This document shows, piece after piece, positions 37,660 through 46,971 of a DNA stretch of 64,000 nt (positions are counted from its first letter, which is position 1; each line of letters starts with the position of its first letter). Both the position numbers and the translations under genes were made by a program. This stretch comes from Comamonadaceae bacterium (GTDB taxonomy: Bacteria > Pseudomonadota > Gammaproteobacteria > Burkholderiales > Burkholderiaceae_C). The DNA lies in NCBI GenBank assembly GCA_027486555.1, contig JAIXOX010000007.1:1-64000 (forward strand). Direction: 5' to 3'. The notes under the pieces are model-generated. The model was not told where the DNA came from. It worked only from the letters and a program-made list of their open reading frames with translations, and did no database searches.

Positions 37660-38361
37660 ATGCAACAACTCTTGATGATCGAAGACGATGCGCGGCTAGC
37701 GGGCATGGTGGCGGACTACCTGGGGCAAAACGGTTTTGGCGTCAGCCTTGCGCCCAACGCGCAAAATGGTCTGGCCCGATTGCAAAGCGCGGGCGTGGAC
37801 CTGGTCATCCTCGACCTGATGCTCCCCGACATGGACGGCCTGCAGGTGTGTCAGCGCATCCGCGCCCTGCCCGGCGCTTTGGGCCAAGTGCCGGTGCTCA
37901 TGCTCACGGCCAAAGGCGATCCGATGGACCGCATCATTGGCTTGGAAATGGGGGCCGACGATTATTTGCCCAAGCCCTTTGAGCCGCGTGAGTTGCTGGC
38001 CCGCATCAAAGCCATCTTGCGCCGCCACAACACCGTTCATGACACGACCCAAAAGCTGCTGCAATTTGGCTCGCTCGAGATTGACCGCGATGCCCGCCGC
38101 GTCAGCGTCAAGGGCCAGGAATGCGATTTGACTTCCCACCAGTACGACCTGTTGGTGGCGCTGGCCGAGCGTGCGGGCCGCGTGCTGACGCGCGACCAGA
38201 TCATGGAGGCTGTGCGGGGTCGCGAACTCGAAGCCTTTGACCGATCCATTAACGTGCACATGGGCCGCATCCGCGCTGCCATCGAGGCTGACCCCAAAGC
38301 GCCGCAACGCATCCTCACTGTGCGTGGTGTGGGTTATGTGTTTGCGCGTCACCAAGACTGA
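37660..38361 (+). CDS. OmpR-family response regulator
   Basis: A 233-residue two-domain regulator. The receiver has Asp9/Asp10 (MIEDD), phospho-Asp52 (LVILDLMLPDMDG), Thr (LMLTAKGD) and Lys (DYLPKPFEPRELL). The C-terminal winged helix reads LTSHQYDLLVALAERAGRVLTRDQIMEAVRG. Start ATG 37660 (MQQLLMIEDD). It forms a pair with the kinase four bases downstream; the function is unknown. Confidence 0.94.
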   Translation: MQQLLMIEDDARLAGMVADYLGQNGFGVSLAPNAQNGLARLQSAGVDLVILDLMLPDMDGLQVCQRIRALPGALGQVPVLMLTAKGDPMDRIIGLEMGADDYLPKPFEPRELLARIKAILRRHNTVHDTTQKLLQFGSLEIDRDARRVSVKGQECDLTSHQYDLLVALAERAGRVLTRDQIMEAVRGRELEAFDRSINVHMGRIRAAIEADPKAPQRILTVRGVGYVFARHQD

Positions 38362-38365
38362 GCCC

Positions 38366-39736
38366 ATGCCGATCCAAGCTTTGACGCGCCAATGGTCACG
38401 CCACCTGTACCTGCGCATTTGGCTGGCTGTAGTGGGTGTCGTGACCCTGTTGATGCTGGTGGTGGGGTGGGCCTGGCGTGCCACGGTCGAGCACCATGCC
38501 GCGCCGCCCGCCCCGCGTGAATGGGTGGTGCTCAATGCCCAAGGCGACGTGTTGGCCAGCACCACCCGGGCCGGGCCTTTTGCCCCTTTGGTGTTTGATG
38601 TGCCCTTGCCCGATGGCCAGACGCTGGCGCTGCAGGTGCAGCGCAGCGACGAACGTGCCGGTGAGCGCCAACGTCCCCCCGCTTCAGAAGGCCGGCCGGG
38701 CATGTTTGGCATGCTTGGTATTGGGCCGGGCGCGTCAGGGCACTTTCCGCCCCACCTGTTGCCCCACCTGGTGCCCCACTTACCGCCCCACTTGCGCAGA
38801 GACATGCCCTGGTGGGCCAAGCCCACGGGGTTTTTCTGGATGCTGGGCCTGATCGGCTTGGCCGTGGCGCTGGGCCTGTACCCGGTGGTGCGCAGGCTCA
38901 CGCAGCGGCTTGAAGGCCTGCAACGCGGCGTGCAGCGCTGGGGGGGGGGCGACTTGTCGGCGCGTGTGCCGGTGCAAGGCGACGACGAAGTGGCCGATTT
39001 GTCCGAACGCTTCAACGCGGCGGCCGCGCGCATCGAAGGCCTGATGGCCTCGCAAAAATCCTTGCTGGCCAACGCCTCGCACGAGCTGCGCTCGCCACTG
39101 GCACGCATCCGCATGGGGCTGGAGCTGCTGAACGGCCCCGCGGCCGACTTGGACGCACATGCCCGCAGCCGCGCCGAAATCTTGCGCAACATGGCCGAGC
39201 TGGACCAGCTGATCGACGAAATTTTGCTGGCCAGTCGCCTCCATGCCAAAGAAGCCGACATCGGCACCGTGGAGGCGGTGGACCTGGTGGGCCTGTGTGC
39301 TGAAGAGTGTGCGCGTGTGGGGGCCGAGCTGGAAGTGCCGCCAGGCCAGTTGCAGCTGGAGGTGCTGGGGGTGGCCAAGCTGCTGCGCCGTCTGGTGCGC
39401 AATCTGCTGGAAAATGCGCGGCGGTACGGCGCCAGCGGCCACGACACCGCGCAAGGCCAGGGCATTGCCCTGACCTTGACTCAGCAAGGCCAGACGGTCC
39501 GTATCCGGGTGTGTGACCATGGCCCGGGCGTGCCCACTGACTACCGCGACCGCATTTTTGAGCCCTTTTTCCGTTTGCCTGGGGCCAGTGAGCGCGTGGG
39601 CGGTGTGGGCTTGGGGCTCTCGCTCGTCAAGTCAATTGCCGAGCGCCATGGCGGGCGGGTAGGGTGCGCAGACCAGCCCGGTGGCGGTGCCTGCTTTGAG
39701 GTGGACTTGCCTCAAAGCAAAACGGCGAACACCTGA
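38366..39736 (+). CDS. Sensor histidine kinase with a Pro-His-Leu-rich sensor loop
   Basis: A 456-residue kinase: a first membrane helix (residues 17-37), a periplasmic domain of about 115 residues, a second helix (155-175), HAMP, then HisKA with the phospho-His239 in ANASHELRSPLAR, and the ATPase domain with NLLENARRYG, DHGPGVP and GVGLGLSLVKSI. The periplasmic part ends with a repeated PHL motif (about residues 128-143, GHFPPHLLPHLVPHLPPHL), a possible metal ligand cluster. It overlaps no neighbour but is coupled to the response regulator gene. Confidence 0.93.
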   Translation: MPIQALTRQWSRHLYLRIWLAVVGVVTLLMLVVGWAWRATVEHHAAPPAPREWVVLNAQGDVLASTTRAGPFAPLVFDVPLPDGQTLALQVQRSDERAGERQRPPASEGRPGMFGMLGIGPGASGHFPPHLLPHLVPHLPPHLRRDMPWWAKPTGFFWMLGLIGLAVALGLYPVVRRLTQRLEGLQRGVQRWGGGDLSARVPVQGDDEVADLSERFNAAAARIEGLMASQKSLLANASHELRSPLARIRMGLELLNGPAADLDAHARSRAEILRNMAELDQLIDEILLASRLHAKEADIGTVEAVDLVGLCAEECARVGAELEVPPGQLQLEVLGVAKLLRRLVRNLLENARRYGASGHDTAQGQGIALTLTQQGQTVRIRVCDHGPGVPTDYRDRIFEPFFRLPGASERVGGVGLGLSLVKSIAERHGGRVGCADQPGGGACFEVDLPQSKTANT

Positions 39737-39747
39737 GGGTTCGCCGT
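39722..39747 (-). terminator. Probable terminator of the ilvE/zinc-finger unit
   Basis: A 9-bp inverted repeat ACGGCGAAC/GTTCGCCGT with an 8-base loop holds the kinase stop codon. On the minus strand it is followed by TTTTGCTTT, so it most likely terminates transcription coming from ilvE. Confidence 0.6.
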
Positions 39748-39787
39748 GCGCGCGTCGGGCCACCGCTGGGACGGCCGTGCTTGGGTT

Positions 39788-39994
39788 TCAGTGGTGGTGA
39801 CCCACCACTTCGCCCGCTTTCAATTGGTAGAGGGTGCCGCAATAAGGGCACTTGGCCTGGCCGGTCTTGGCCACGTCCAGATACACCTTGGGGTGGCTGT
39901 TCCAGATCTTCATGTCGGCCTTGGGGCTGGGGCAAAACACACCGCCCTGGGGGTTAAGGTCGGCGGTCAGCAGTTCAACAGTCGCGTTGCTCAT
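39788..39994 (-). CDS. Small zinc-finger protein (NDUFS6-like)
   Basis: A 68-residue protein with CPSP...HPKVYLD...KCPYCGTLYQL and a terminal GHHH. It matches the zf-CHCC family (PF10276) related to NDUFS6; the zinc ligands are Cys, His and two Cys. The role in bacteria is not known. It starts three bases after the ilvE stop, in one operon. Confidence 0.9.
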   Translation of the reverse strand: MSNATVELLTADLNPQGGVFCPSPKADMKIWNSHPKVYLDVAKTGQAKCPYCGTLYQLKAGEVVGHHH

Positions 39995-39997
39995 GGT

Positions 39998-40948
39998 TCA
40001 AACCTGGGTCAGCCAGTGGGCGTATTGAGGGTTGCGGCCGTTGACGATGTCAAAGAAGGCGCTCTGGATTTTTTCGGTGATCGGGCCGCGGCTGCCCACG
40101 TAATCGCCCTTGCCCAGCTCGATGCGGTCAAGCTCGCGAATCGGCGTGACTTCGGCGGCGGTGCCGGTGAAGAAGGCTTCATCGGCGATGTACACCTCGT
40201 CGCGGGTGATGCGCTTTTGCACGATCTCTAACCCCAAGTCTTTGGCGATGTGGAACACCGTGTTGCGGGTGATGCCGTTCAGGGCGCCAGCGGACAGGTC
40301 GGGCGTGTAGATCACACCGTTTTTGACCACGAAAATGTTTTCGCCCGCGCCTTCAGACACAAAGCCCGAGGTGTCGAGCAGCAGGGCTTCGTCGTAACCT
40401 TCGTCGGTCACTTCCATGTTGGCCAAAATGCTGTTGGTGTAGTTGCTCACTGCCTTGGCCTGCGTCATGGTGATGTTGACGTGGTGGCGGGTGTAGCTGC
40501 TGGTTTTCACGCGGATGCCGCGCTTCAAGCCTTCTTCGCCCAAGTACGCACCCCAGGTCCAGGCGGCGACCATCAAATGGATGGTGTTGCCTTTGGGGCT
40601 GACACCCAGCTTTTTGTCGCCAATCCAGGTCAGGGGCCGTATGTAACCCGACTCCAAGTTGTTCTCACGCACCACATCGCGCTGGGCTTGGTTGACCTGT
40701 TCTTGTGTGAAGGGGATGGCCATGCGCAAGATTTTGGCGCTGTTGAACAGGCGCTCGGTGTGCTCTTGCAAGCGGAAGATGGCCGTGCCTTGCTCGGTTT
40801 TGTAGGCGCGCACGCCCTCAAAAGCGCCGCAGCCGTAGTGCAGGGTGTGGCTCAGCACATGGATCTTGGCATCGCGCCAATCGACCATCTGGCCGTCCAT
40901 CCAGATTTTGCCGTCACGGTCTGACATGGAGGGAATGACAACGCTCAT
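39998..40948 (-). CDS. ilvE: Branched-chain amino acid aminotransferase
   Basis: A 316-residue class IV aminotransferase for Val, Leu and Ile. Motifs: DGKIWMDGQMVDWRDAKIHVLSHTLHYG, FEGVRAY, the PLP-binding Lys in AKAVSNYTNSILA and EALLLDTSGFVSEGAGENIFVV. Start ATG 40948 (MSVVIPSMSDRDG); the track extends beyond the gap to the next gene. It is followed in operon by the small zinc-finger gene. Confidence 0.95.
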   Translation of the reverse strand: MSVVIPSMSDRDGKIWMDGQMVDWRDAKIHVLSHTLHYGCGAFEGVRAYKTEQGTAIFRLQEHTERLFNSAKILRMAIPFTQEQVNQAQRDVVRENNLESGYIRPLTWIGDKKLGVSPKGNTIHLMVAAWTWGAYLGEEGLKRGIRVKTSSYTRHHVNITMTQAKAVSNYTNSILANMEVTDEGYDEALLLDTSGFVSEGAGENIFVVKNGVIYTPDLSAGALNGITRNTVFHIAKDLGLEIVQKRITRDEVYIADEAFFTGTAAEVTPIRELDRIELGKGDYVGSRGPITEKIQSAFFDIVNGRNPQYAHWLTQV

Positions 40949-40995
40949 GAAAGTGTCCTTTGAATTAGCTGCAGTAAACAGGGGTGGTGTGGATT

Positions 40996-41409
40996 TTAAG
41001 GGTTTGGCTCTTCGGGGTTGACTTGGGGGCGCACCAGTGTCCATTCAGTCAGCTTGCCGCCCACAAAGGTGCAGGTAACCACCGAATCGCTGGTGTCGGT
41101 CCAGGTGTAGATCTCGGGCTGGGCGTCTTTATCGGTCAAAAGCTGGCCCAAAGAGCGCGTCATGGCGATCACATGCATCAAATTGACGCCTTTTTTCAGC
41201 TTGGCGTTGAGCATCACGGCGCTGGCCACATGGCCAATGGGCCGGTCGGCGGCCTTTTTGAGGATGGTGACCATGCGGGTGAAGTGCAGCAACACCCACA
41301 TGACCACGCCGCCCACGGCCAGGGCAATGCCCGCCCACTGAAAAGCCTGCCAAGCCCCGATGGTGAAAACAAGAATGGCCAGTGGCGCAAGTATTTTGTT
41401 GAAATTCAT
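40996..41409 (-). CDS. Membrane-anchored protein of unknown function
   Basis: A 137-residue protein with two N-terminal hydrophobic helices (ILAPLAILVFTIGAWQAF and WAGIALAVGGVVMWVLLHF). A soluble domain follows (TRMVTILKKAADRPIGHVASAVMLNAKLKKGVNLMHVIAMTRSLG...) ending with WTDTSDSVVTCTFVGGKLTEWTLVRP. I do not recognise the family. It lies between radA and ilvE on the same strand. Confidence 0.75.
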   Translation of the reverse strand: MNFNKILAPLAILVFTIGAWQAFQWAGIALAVGGVVMWVLLHFTRMVTILKKAADRPIGHVASAVMLNAKLKKGVNLMHVIAMTRSLGQLLTDKDAQPEIYTWTDTSDSVVTCTFVGGKLTEWTLVRPQVNPEEPNP

Positions 41410-41463
41410 GGGGGCCGATTGTGCCTTGATTGACTTGATTGCCTGGATGTTTTGTGAGGTGGC

Positions 41464-42849
41464 TCAGTCCAGCCCGCGCACCACCTGCATGGCCTCTTCG
41501 ATGCGTTCGACGGGGTAAATTGTCAGGCCTTCGAAGGACTTGTCGTTTTTCTTGGGGGCATTCGCCTTGGGCACCACCGCCACCTTGAAGCCGAGTTTGG
41601 CAGCCTCCTTCAAGCGGTCTTGTCCACGCGGCGCGGGGCGCACTTCACCGGCCAAACCGACTTCGCCAAAGGCAATGAAGCCCTTGGACAAAGCTTTGCC
41701 GCGCAGGCTGCTGGTGATGGCCAGCATCACGGCCAAGTCGGCCGCTGGTTCGCTGATGCGCACACCGCCCACCGCGTTCACAAACACGTCCTGGTCCATG
41801 CAGGCAACGCCTGCGTGGCGGTGCAGCACCGCCAGCAGCATGGCCAGGCGGTCGCGGTCCAAGCCGACGCTCAAACGACGGGGCGATGGGCCGCCGCTGT
41901 CCACCAGAGCTTGAATCTCGACCAGCAAAGGTCGTGTGCCTTCGAGCGTCACCATCACGCAACTGCCGGGCACGGGCTCGGCGTGCTGGCTCAAAAAGAT
42001 GGCACTGGGGTTGCTCACGCCCTTCAAGCCTTTTTCAGTCATGGCGAACACGCCAATCTCGTTCACCGCGCCAAAGCGGTTTTTGATGGCGCGGATCAAT
42101 CGAAAGTTCGAATGCGTGTCGCCTTCAAAGTAGAGCACGGTGTCCACCATGTGCTCCAGCACGCGGGGGCCAGCCAGCGCACCTTCTTTGGTGACGTGGC
42201 CGACCAGCACGATGGTGGTGCCGGTGGATTTGGCGGTGCGCGTCAGGTGCGCCGCGCATTCACGCACTTGCGCCACCGAGCCGGGGGCGCTGGTCAGTTG
42301 GTCCGAGTACACCGTCTGTATCGAGTCGATGATGGCGATGCCTGGATGGCGCGATTGCAGGGTGTGCAGGATTTTTTCGAGCTGAATCTCGGGCAGAACT
42401 GGCACCTGCGAGTCGGGCAAGCCCAAGCGGCGCGAGCGCATGGCCACTTGCGCGCCGCTTTCTTCGCCAGTCACATACAAGGTGTTCATGCCGCTGCGCT
42501 GCAGCGCGTCCACGGCCTGCAGCAGCAGGGTGGATTTTCCAATGCCCGGGTCACCGCCAATCAACACCACCCCACCTTCGACCATGCCGCCGCCCAGCAC
42601 CCGGTCGAGCTCGTCGATGCCCGTGGGGTGGCGCTCAAAGTCGGCCGCTTCGATTTGGGCCAATGGCAGCACTTCGGATGTGGGGGCCAGCGAGGCGTGC
42701 ACAGAGCCAAAGCGGTTTTTGCCGACTGCGGGTTCGGCCGAGGCTTCGATCAGGGTATTCCAGGCGTTGCAGCTGGGGCACTTGCCCATCCAGCGGGCGC
42801 TGGTGCCGCCGCATTCGGTGCAAGTGAAAATCGATTTGTCTTTGGCCAT
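41464..42849 (-). CDS. radA: DNA repair protein RadA
   Basis: A 461-residue RadA (Sms), a RecA-like ATPase that drives branch migration in recombination. It has a Cys4 zinc finger (CTECGGTSARWMGKCPSC), Walker A GGDPGIGKSTLLLQ, the RadA motif KNRFGAVNEIGVF and a C-terminal Lon-like domain (FVNAVGGVRISEPAADLAVMLAI...). It is full length with ATG start. It is the upstream gene of the unknown membrane protein. Confidence 0.96.
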   Translation of the reverse strand: MAKDKSIFTCTECGGTSARWMGKCPSCNAWNTLIEASAEPAVGKNRFGSVHASLAPTSEVLPLAQIEAADFERHPTGIDELDRVLGGGMVEGGVVLIGGDPGIGKSTLLLQAVDALQRSGMNTLYVTGEESGAQVAMRSRRLGLPDSQVPVLPEIQLEKILHTLQSRHPGIAIIDSIQTVYSDQLTSAPGSVAQVRECAAHLTRTAKSTGTTIVLVGHVTKEGALAGPRVLEHMVDTVLYFEGDTHSNFRLIRAIKNRFGAVNEIGVFAMTEKGLKGVSNPSAIFLSQHAEPVPGSCVMVTLEGTRPLLVEIQALVDSGGPSPRRLSVGLDRDRLAMLLAVLHRHAGVACMDQDVFVNAVGGVRISEPAADLAVMLAITSSLRGKALSKGFIAFGEVGLAGEVRPAPRGQDRLKEAAKLGFKVAVVPKANAPKKNDKSFEGLTIYPVERIEEAMQVVRGLD

Positions 42850-42921
42850 GGGGGGTGATTGTGCCTTTCAGGGCAGTCGGGCCGAGCGAGAGACCAGCCC
42901 ATCGGGTGATCGCTCAGGGCT

Positions 42922-44004
42922 TCATGCCTTTGTGGTGTGGGGCGTGGCCAGTTCGGGTGAATCCAGCCAAGCATTGACAAACTCTCGGGTGATGTCAGTG
43001 GCACTCAGCGTGCGAGCGTGGCTTGCATTTTGTCCGGCCCACAAAGGTGTGAAGTCGCTCTTGCCCAAGGCTTCGGCGGCTGCTCTTAAGGGGGTGATGT
43101 CGGCCGTGGCCAGCGGGAATGCAGGCGCTTGGCTGCTCACCGGGCCCAGTTCGCGCATGGCCCGGTTGACGATGCCTCGGGCTGGCCTGCCGCTGAACAC
43201 CGGGGTCAGGGCGGTGTGTTGGGCGGCGTCTGATTGAAGCGCTGCACGGTGCAAGGCACTGGTGGTGGCTTCATGGCTGCACAAATAAGCGGTGCCGATT
43301 TGCACGCCATGCGCGCCGAGCATTTTGGCCGCTGCAATGCTTTGTGCACTGCCAATGCCCCCTGCTGCAATGACGGGCACATCGAGGGCGTGCACGATTT
43401 GCGGTAACAAAGCGAAGGTGCCGATTTGGGTGCTCAGGTCTTGGGTCAAAAACATGCCGCGATGCCCACCGGCTTCCAGTCCCTGCGCGATCACGGCGTC
43501 CACCCCGTGGGCTTGCAGCCACAGGGCTTCTTGCACGGTGGTGGCGCTCGACAACACCTTGGATCCCCAACTTTTGACCCGGGCCAGCAAGTCCGGCGCG
43601 GGCAGGCCAAAGTGAAAACTCACCACCGCAGGCGCAAAGGCCTCCAGCACATCGGCACTGTCGTGGTTAAAGGGCAAGCGGCTGGGCTCGGCGTTGGGGA
43701 GGATGGGTTCAAGGCCGAATTCGCGGCGGTAGGGGGCCAGTGTTGCTTGCCAGCGCGCCTGGATCACCGGGTCGGGTGTGGGAATGGTGTGGCAAAAAAA
43801 GTTGACATTGAACGGGCCTTTGACGGCCGATTTCAAGGCCTGCAACTGCACCTGCAAGGCTTGTGGTGTGAGCATGGCGGCGGGCAATGAACCCAGGCCG
43901 CCGGCTTGGCACACGGCCGTGGCCAAGTGTTGATTTTGGACGCCCGCCATCGGGGCTTGGATGATGGGGGCCGAAAGCCCCAGTGTTTTGAAAAAAGCGT
44001 GCAT
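42922..44004 (-). CDS. Nitronate monooxygenase-like FMN enzyme
   Basis: A 360-residue TIM-barrel flavoprotein: LGLSAPIIQAPMAGVQ at the N-terminus, GVDAVIAQGLEAGGHRG with the catalytic His region, DVPVIAAGGIGSAQSIAAAKMLGAHGVQIGTAYL as FMN phosphate site. It belongs to the 2-nitropropane dioxygenase/NMO group that oxidises nitronates. The exact substrate is not determinable. It stands alone between radA and the hybrid kinase. Confidence 0.92.
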   Translation of the reverse strand: MHAFFKTLGLSAPIIQAPMAGVQNQHLATAVCQAGGLGSLPAAMLTPQALQVQLQALKSAVKGPFNVNFFCHTIPTPDPVIQARWQATLAPYRREFGLEPILPNAEPSRLPFNHDSADVLEAFAPAVVSFHFGLPAPDLLARVKSWGSKVLSSATTVQEALWLQAHGVDAVIAQGLEAGGHRGMFLTQDLSTQIGTFALLPQIVHALDVPVIAAGGIGSAQSIAAAKMLGAHGVQIGTAYLCSHEATTSALHRAALQSDAAQHTALTPVFSGRPARGIVNRAMRELGPVSSQAPAFPLATADITPLRAAAEALGKSDFTPLWAGQNASHARTLSATDITREFVNAWLDSPELATPHTTKA

Positions 44005-44051
44005 GCATCCACTGTAGCGTCAAGGCCAAGGCATGGAAAGAGTGGACCATG

Positions 44052-46727
44052 TCAGCCGACGGGCCTTGTCGCTTGGGGCAACAAGCGCTTGATTTCGGTG
44101 CGCAAGGCTTCTACCGCAATGGGTTTGGAAACATAGCCGTCCATGCCCGATTCGATGTAACGCTCGCGGTCCCCCTTGAGTGCGTTGGCTGTGACGGCAA
44201 TGATTGGGGTGCGCCGCATCTTTTGGTTGATTTCCATGGCGCGAATGGCTTGCGTGGCCTCGATACCGCCCATTTCCGGCATCTGGATGTCCATCATGAT
44301 CAGCTCAAAGGTGCCCGTGGCACAGGCCTCAATGGCCTCAATGCCATTGCTGGCAATGGTGACTTCGTAGCCCATGCGGGTCAACAAAATGGTCTCCAGT
44401 GTTTGGTTGATGGGCGTGTCCTCCACCAGTAAAACCCGCTGCGGGCTTGCGGATGCAAGGGTGTTCATGCGGGGAGTCTCTTTGCTGTCCACCAAGGGGC
44501 AGGTCAAGCGGTTGAGCATGGAGACCAGTTCATGGGTGTCAATGGGCTTGACCAAAAAACCCTGGATGCCCAGCGGGTCCAGTTGTTCCTGACTGGTTTG
44601 CTCACTCAGCGCTCCCATCATGATGATGGGCAGCTGAGTGGCCGAGCGTACTTGCCTCAGCTGAGAGACCAGGGCGTAGCCATCAATGTCGGGCATGTTG
44701 ACGTCGATCAGTGCGCAACGCGCTTGTGCCAATTGGGGTGAGTGCAAGGCTTGTGCTGCGCCGTCTACGGCCGCAGCATGCAGGCCAATGGTCTGCAGTT
44801 GCTGGCTCAGGACCTTGCGGCAGCTGGCGTTGTCGTCCACCACGAGCAGGGTTTGACCGGCCAGTTGACGGGGCATCTCGTTTTGACTCAAAGGTGCGCT
44901 GACGGATTGCTGCAGGTTCACGCCAAAACTGAAGGTGCTGCCATGGCCCAATTGACTGCTCACACTGATGTCACCGCCCATCATCTGAACCAGGTTGCGG
45001 CTGATCGCCAGTCCCAGGCCCGAGCCTCCAAATCGGCGCACGGTGCTGGAATCGGCCTGGGTGAACACGTCAAAAATGATGGCTTGCTTGTCTGGGGAAA
45101 TGCCAATGCCCGTGTCTTTGATGGAAAACTCCAGCCAGATGCCCTCGGGACCCAAGGGCTTGGCCATGGGTTTGACGCTCAGGACAATTTCGCCTTGGGC
45201 CGTGAATTTGATCGCGTTGCCCAGCAAGTTGGTGATGACTTGTTGAAGCCGCAGTGGGTCGCCAATCACTTGGTCGGGCACCTTGCAAGCCATGTCGCAC
45301 ACCAGTTCCAGCTCTTTTTCGGATGCGCGCAAAGACAAGGTTCGGGTCGCCTGTCGGACCAGGCTGTGCAGTGAAAACAGGTGGGGATCGAGGTGCAGTT
45401 TGCGAGCTTCAATTTTGGAAAAATCCAGGATGTCGTTGATCACCGCCAGCAAGGAGTTGGCCGAGGTGGAGACCATATCCAGGTAGCTGCGTTGCTCGGC
45501 CGTCATGCGGGTTTGAAGGCACAACTCGGTCATGCCCAAAATGCCATTCATGGGGGTGCGAATCTCATGGCTCATGTTGGCCAGAAAGTGGCTTTTCGAG
45601 GCGTTGGCCGCTTGTGCCGCATCGCGGGCTTTGGACAAGTCGTTTTCGGCGCGAATGCGCGCCTCCACAAACTCATTGAAGGCGTGGACAACGGTTTTGA
45701 TTTCTTTGCCGCCCAGCGCCCCGATCGGGGCAGCCAGGTGGCCATCGCGCATTTTGGAGGCGGTCTCGTGCATGGCTTTGGCCAGCAAACCCAGAGGTCG
45801 GACCAATCGCCCCACAAAGGTCCACATGAGCGGCACCATCACCAGCATCAGCAAAATGCTGATCCAGATCATTTTTTGAAACAAATCTTCAATCGGGGCA
45901 AAGGCCTCGGCCGAAGGAACCACCGAGGCCACCACCCAGTCGGTGGATATGAGCTTCTTGAAAGTGAACAGGCCTTTGAGTCCCCGTGTGTTGTAGCCTT
46001 CTTCGGTGCCCTCAAAACCGTTCATGGCGTTTTCAAAAGGGATGTTGTTGGTGTTTTCGGGAACTTTTTTAAAAATCAATTCTGTGTCGGGGTGCGCAAT
46101 GCGCAGTCGGTCCTTGGTGACCAGGTAAAAGTAACCTGTTTCGCCATTTTTTCGATTGGCGATGGAGCCCAACAGATTGGGCTTGTACAGGTTGAGCACG
46201 CCCCCCATGATCCCGATCAATTGCTTGTTTTTGTCCAAGATCGGGGCAGCGATCACCACGATGGGTTGTTTGGTGGCTTTGCCCAAAAATGGCTTGGAGA
46301 TGACGGGTTCTTTGGTGGCAATGACGTCTTGGATGTAGTCTCTTGACGACATGTCCAGGTTTCTGCGTCCAGGCTTGAGGGGCCAGTCCACCAGCAAGAC
46401 GCCCTTGGCATCAAAGACATACAAGTCGTCATAGGTGGTGAGCAAGGCTTGTTCATTTTGCAAAAACCGTTCGAGTGTTGCGGTTTGGCCCATGGTCCCA
46501 ACGGGCACATTCAGCGCCACATTGGCCAGCATGCTGATGTTGTCTTGCAGTCTTTCATCCAGGTGCGTGGCCAAATCTGTCAGCAAGCGAAATTCGTGTT
46601 TTTCAATCCTTTGGACGATGTCTGCGCGCATCACGTAAAACTGTAAACCCAACTGCGCGAGCAGCAGCAAGATGACCATCGCAATGGCACTGAGGGACAG
46701 TTGGAGTTTGATGCTGAGGTTTTTCAT
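44052..46727 (-). CDS. Hybrid sensor histidine kinase with two receiver domains
   Basis: An 891-residue membrane kinase. Residues 1-33 contain the first membrane helix; about 34-285 is a dCACHE-like extracellular sensor; the second helix is near 288-308, then HAMP. The kinase core follows, with phospho-His387 (ANMSHEIRTPMNG), NLLGNAIKFTAQG, DTGIGIS and GSGLGLAIS. Two receivers follow: the first with Asp675 (CALIDVNMPDIDG) and the second with Asp813 (LIMMDIQMPEMGG). There is no Hpt domain, so a separate phosphotransfer protein is needed if it acts as a phosphorelay. The ligand is unknown. Confidence 0.93.
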   Translation of the reverse strand: MKNLSIKLQLSLSAIAMVILLLLAQLGLQFYVMRADIVQRIEKHEFRLLTDLATHLDERLQDNISMLANVALNVPVGTMGQTATLERFLQNEQALLTTYDDLYVFDAKGVLLVDWPLKPGRRNLDMSSRDYIQDVIATKEPVISKPFLGKATKQPIVVIAAPILDKNKQLIGIMGGVLNLYKPNLLGSIANRKNGETGYFYLVTKDRLRIAHPDTELIFKKVPENTNNIPFENAMNGFEGTEEGYNTRGLKGLFTFKKLISTDWVVASVVPSAEAFAPIEDLFQKMIWISILLMLVMVPLMWTFVGRLVRPLGLLAKAMHETASKMRDGHLAAPIGALGGKEIKTVVHAFNEFVEARIRAENDLSKARDAAQAANASKSHFLANMSHEIRTPMNGILGMTELCLQTRMTAEQRSYLDMVSTSANSLLAVINDILDFSKIEARKLHLDPHLFSLHSLVRQATRTLSLRASEKELELVCDMACKVPDQVIGDPLRLQQVITNLLGNAIKFTAQGEIVLSVKPMAKPLGPEGIWLEFSIKDTGIGISPDKQAIIFDVFTQADSSTVRRFGGSGLGLAISRNLVQMMGGDISVSSQLGHGSTFSFGVNLQQSVSAPLSQNEMPRQLAGQTLLVVDDNASCRKVLSQQLQTIGLHAAAVDGAAQALHSPQLAQARCALIDVNMPDIDGYALVSQLRQVRSATQLPIIMMGALSEQTSQEQLDPLGIQGFLVKPIDTHELVSMLNRLTCPLVDSKETPRMNTLASASPQRVLLVEDTPINQTLETILLTRMGYEVTIASNGIEAIEACATGTFELIMMDIQMPEMGGIEATQAIRAMEINQKMRRTPIIAVTANALKGDRERYIESGMDGYVSKPIAVEALRTEIKRLLPQATRPVG

Positions 46728-46953
46728 TGGTCGTTTGCCATCGGCGGGCTAGTCCCGGAGGTCGTCATGGGGGAATCAAAGGGGACGGATGACCCATGTC
46801 AGCGCTTGGAAAAATAGCTCTAAATTAGTTTAATTCTATTCATTAAAAATATTAAGTATTTATAAATGAGGCATTTTCAGGCAATCTGCAAGCTTGGAAC
46901 CGTCGTTGATCTTGAAAGCCAGGGTAAACCCTCGAGTGACAATCCATTGAATC

Positions 46954-46969
46954 ATTTAACATATTAAAT
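46954..46969. promoter_or_regulatory. Candidate HpaR operator
   Basis: Palindrome ATTTAACATATTAAAT (arms ATTTAA/TTAAAT) ends two bases before the hpaR start codon. MarR-family regulators bind such AT-rich dyads; this position would block transcription or translation of hpaR and the hpa genes. Confidence 0.5.
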
Positions 46970-46971
46970 AA

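Noticed and set aside
37696-39465. A 589-residue minus-strand ORF
   Set aside because: It is antisense to a well-supported response regulator/kinase pair and has a low-complexity Ser/Arg/Ala composition.
41620-42858. A 412-residue plus-strand ORF
   Set aside because: It is antisense to radA, with His/Gln/Ala-rich composition typical of a shadow frame.
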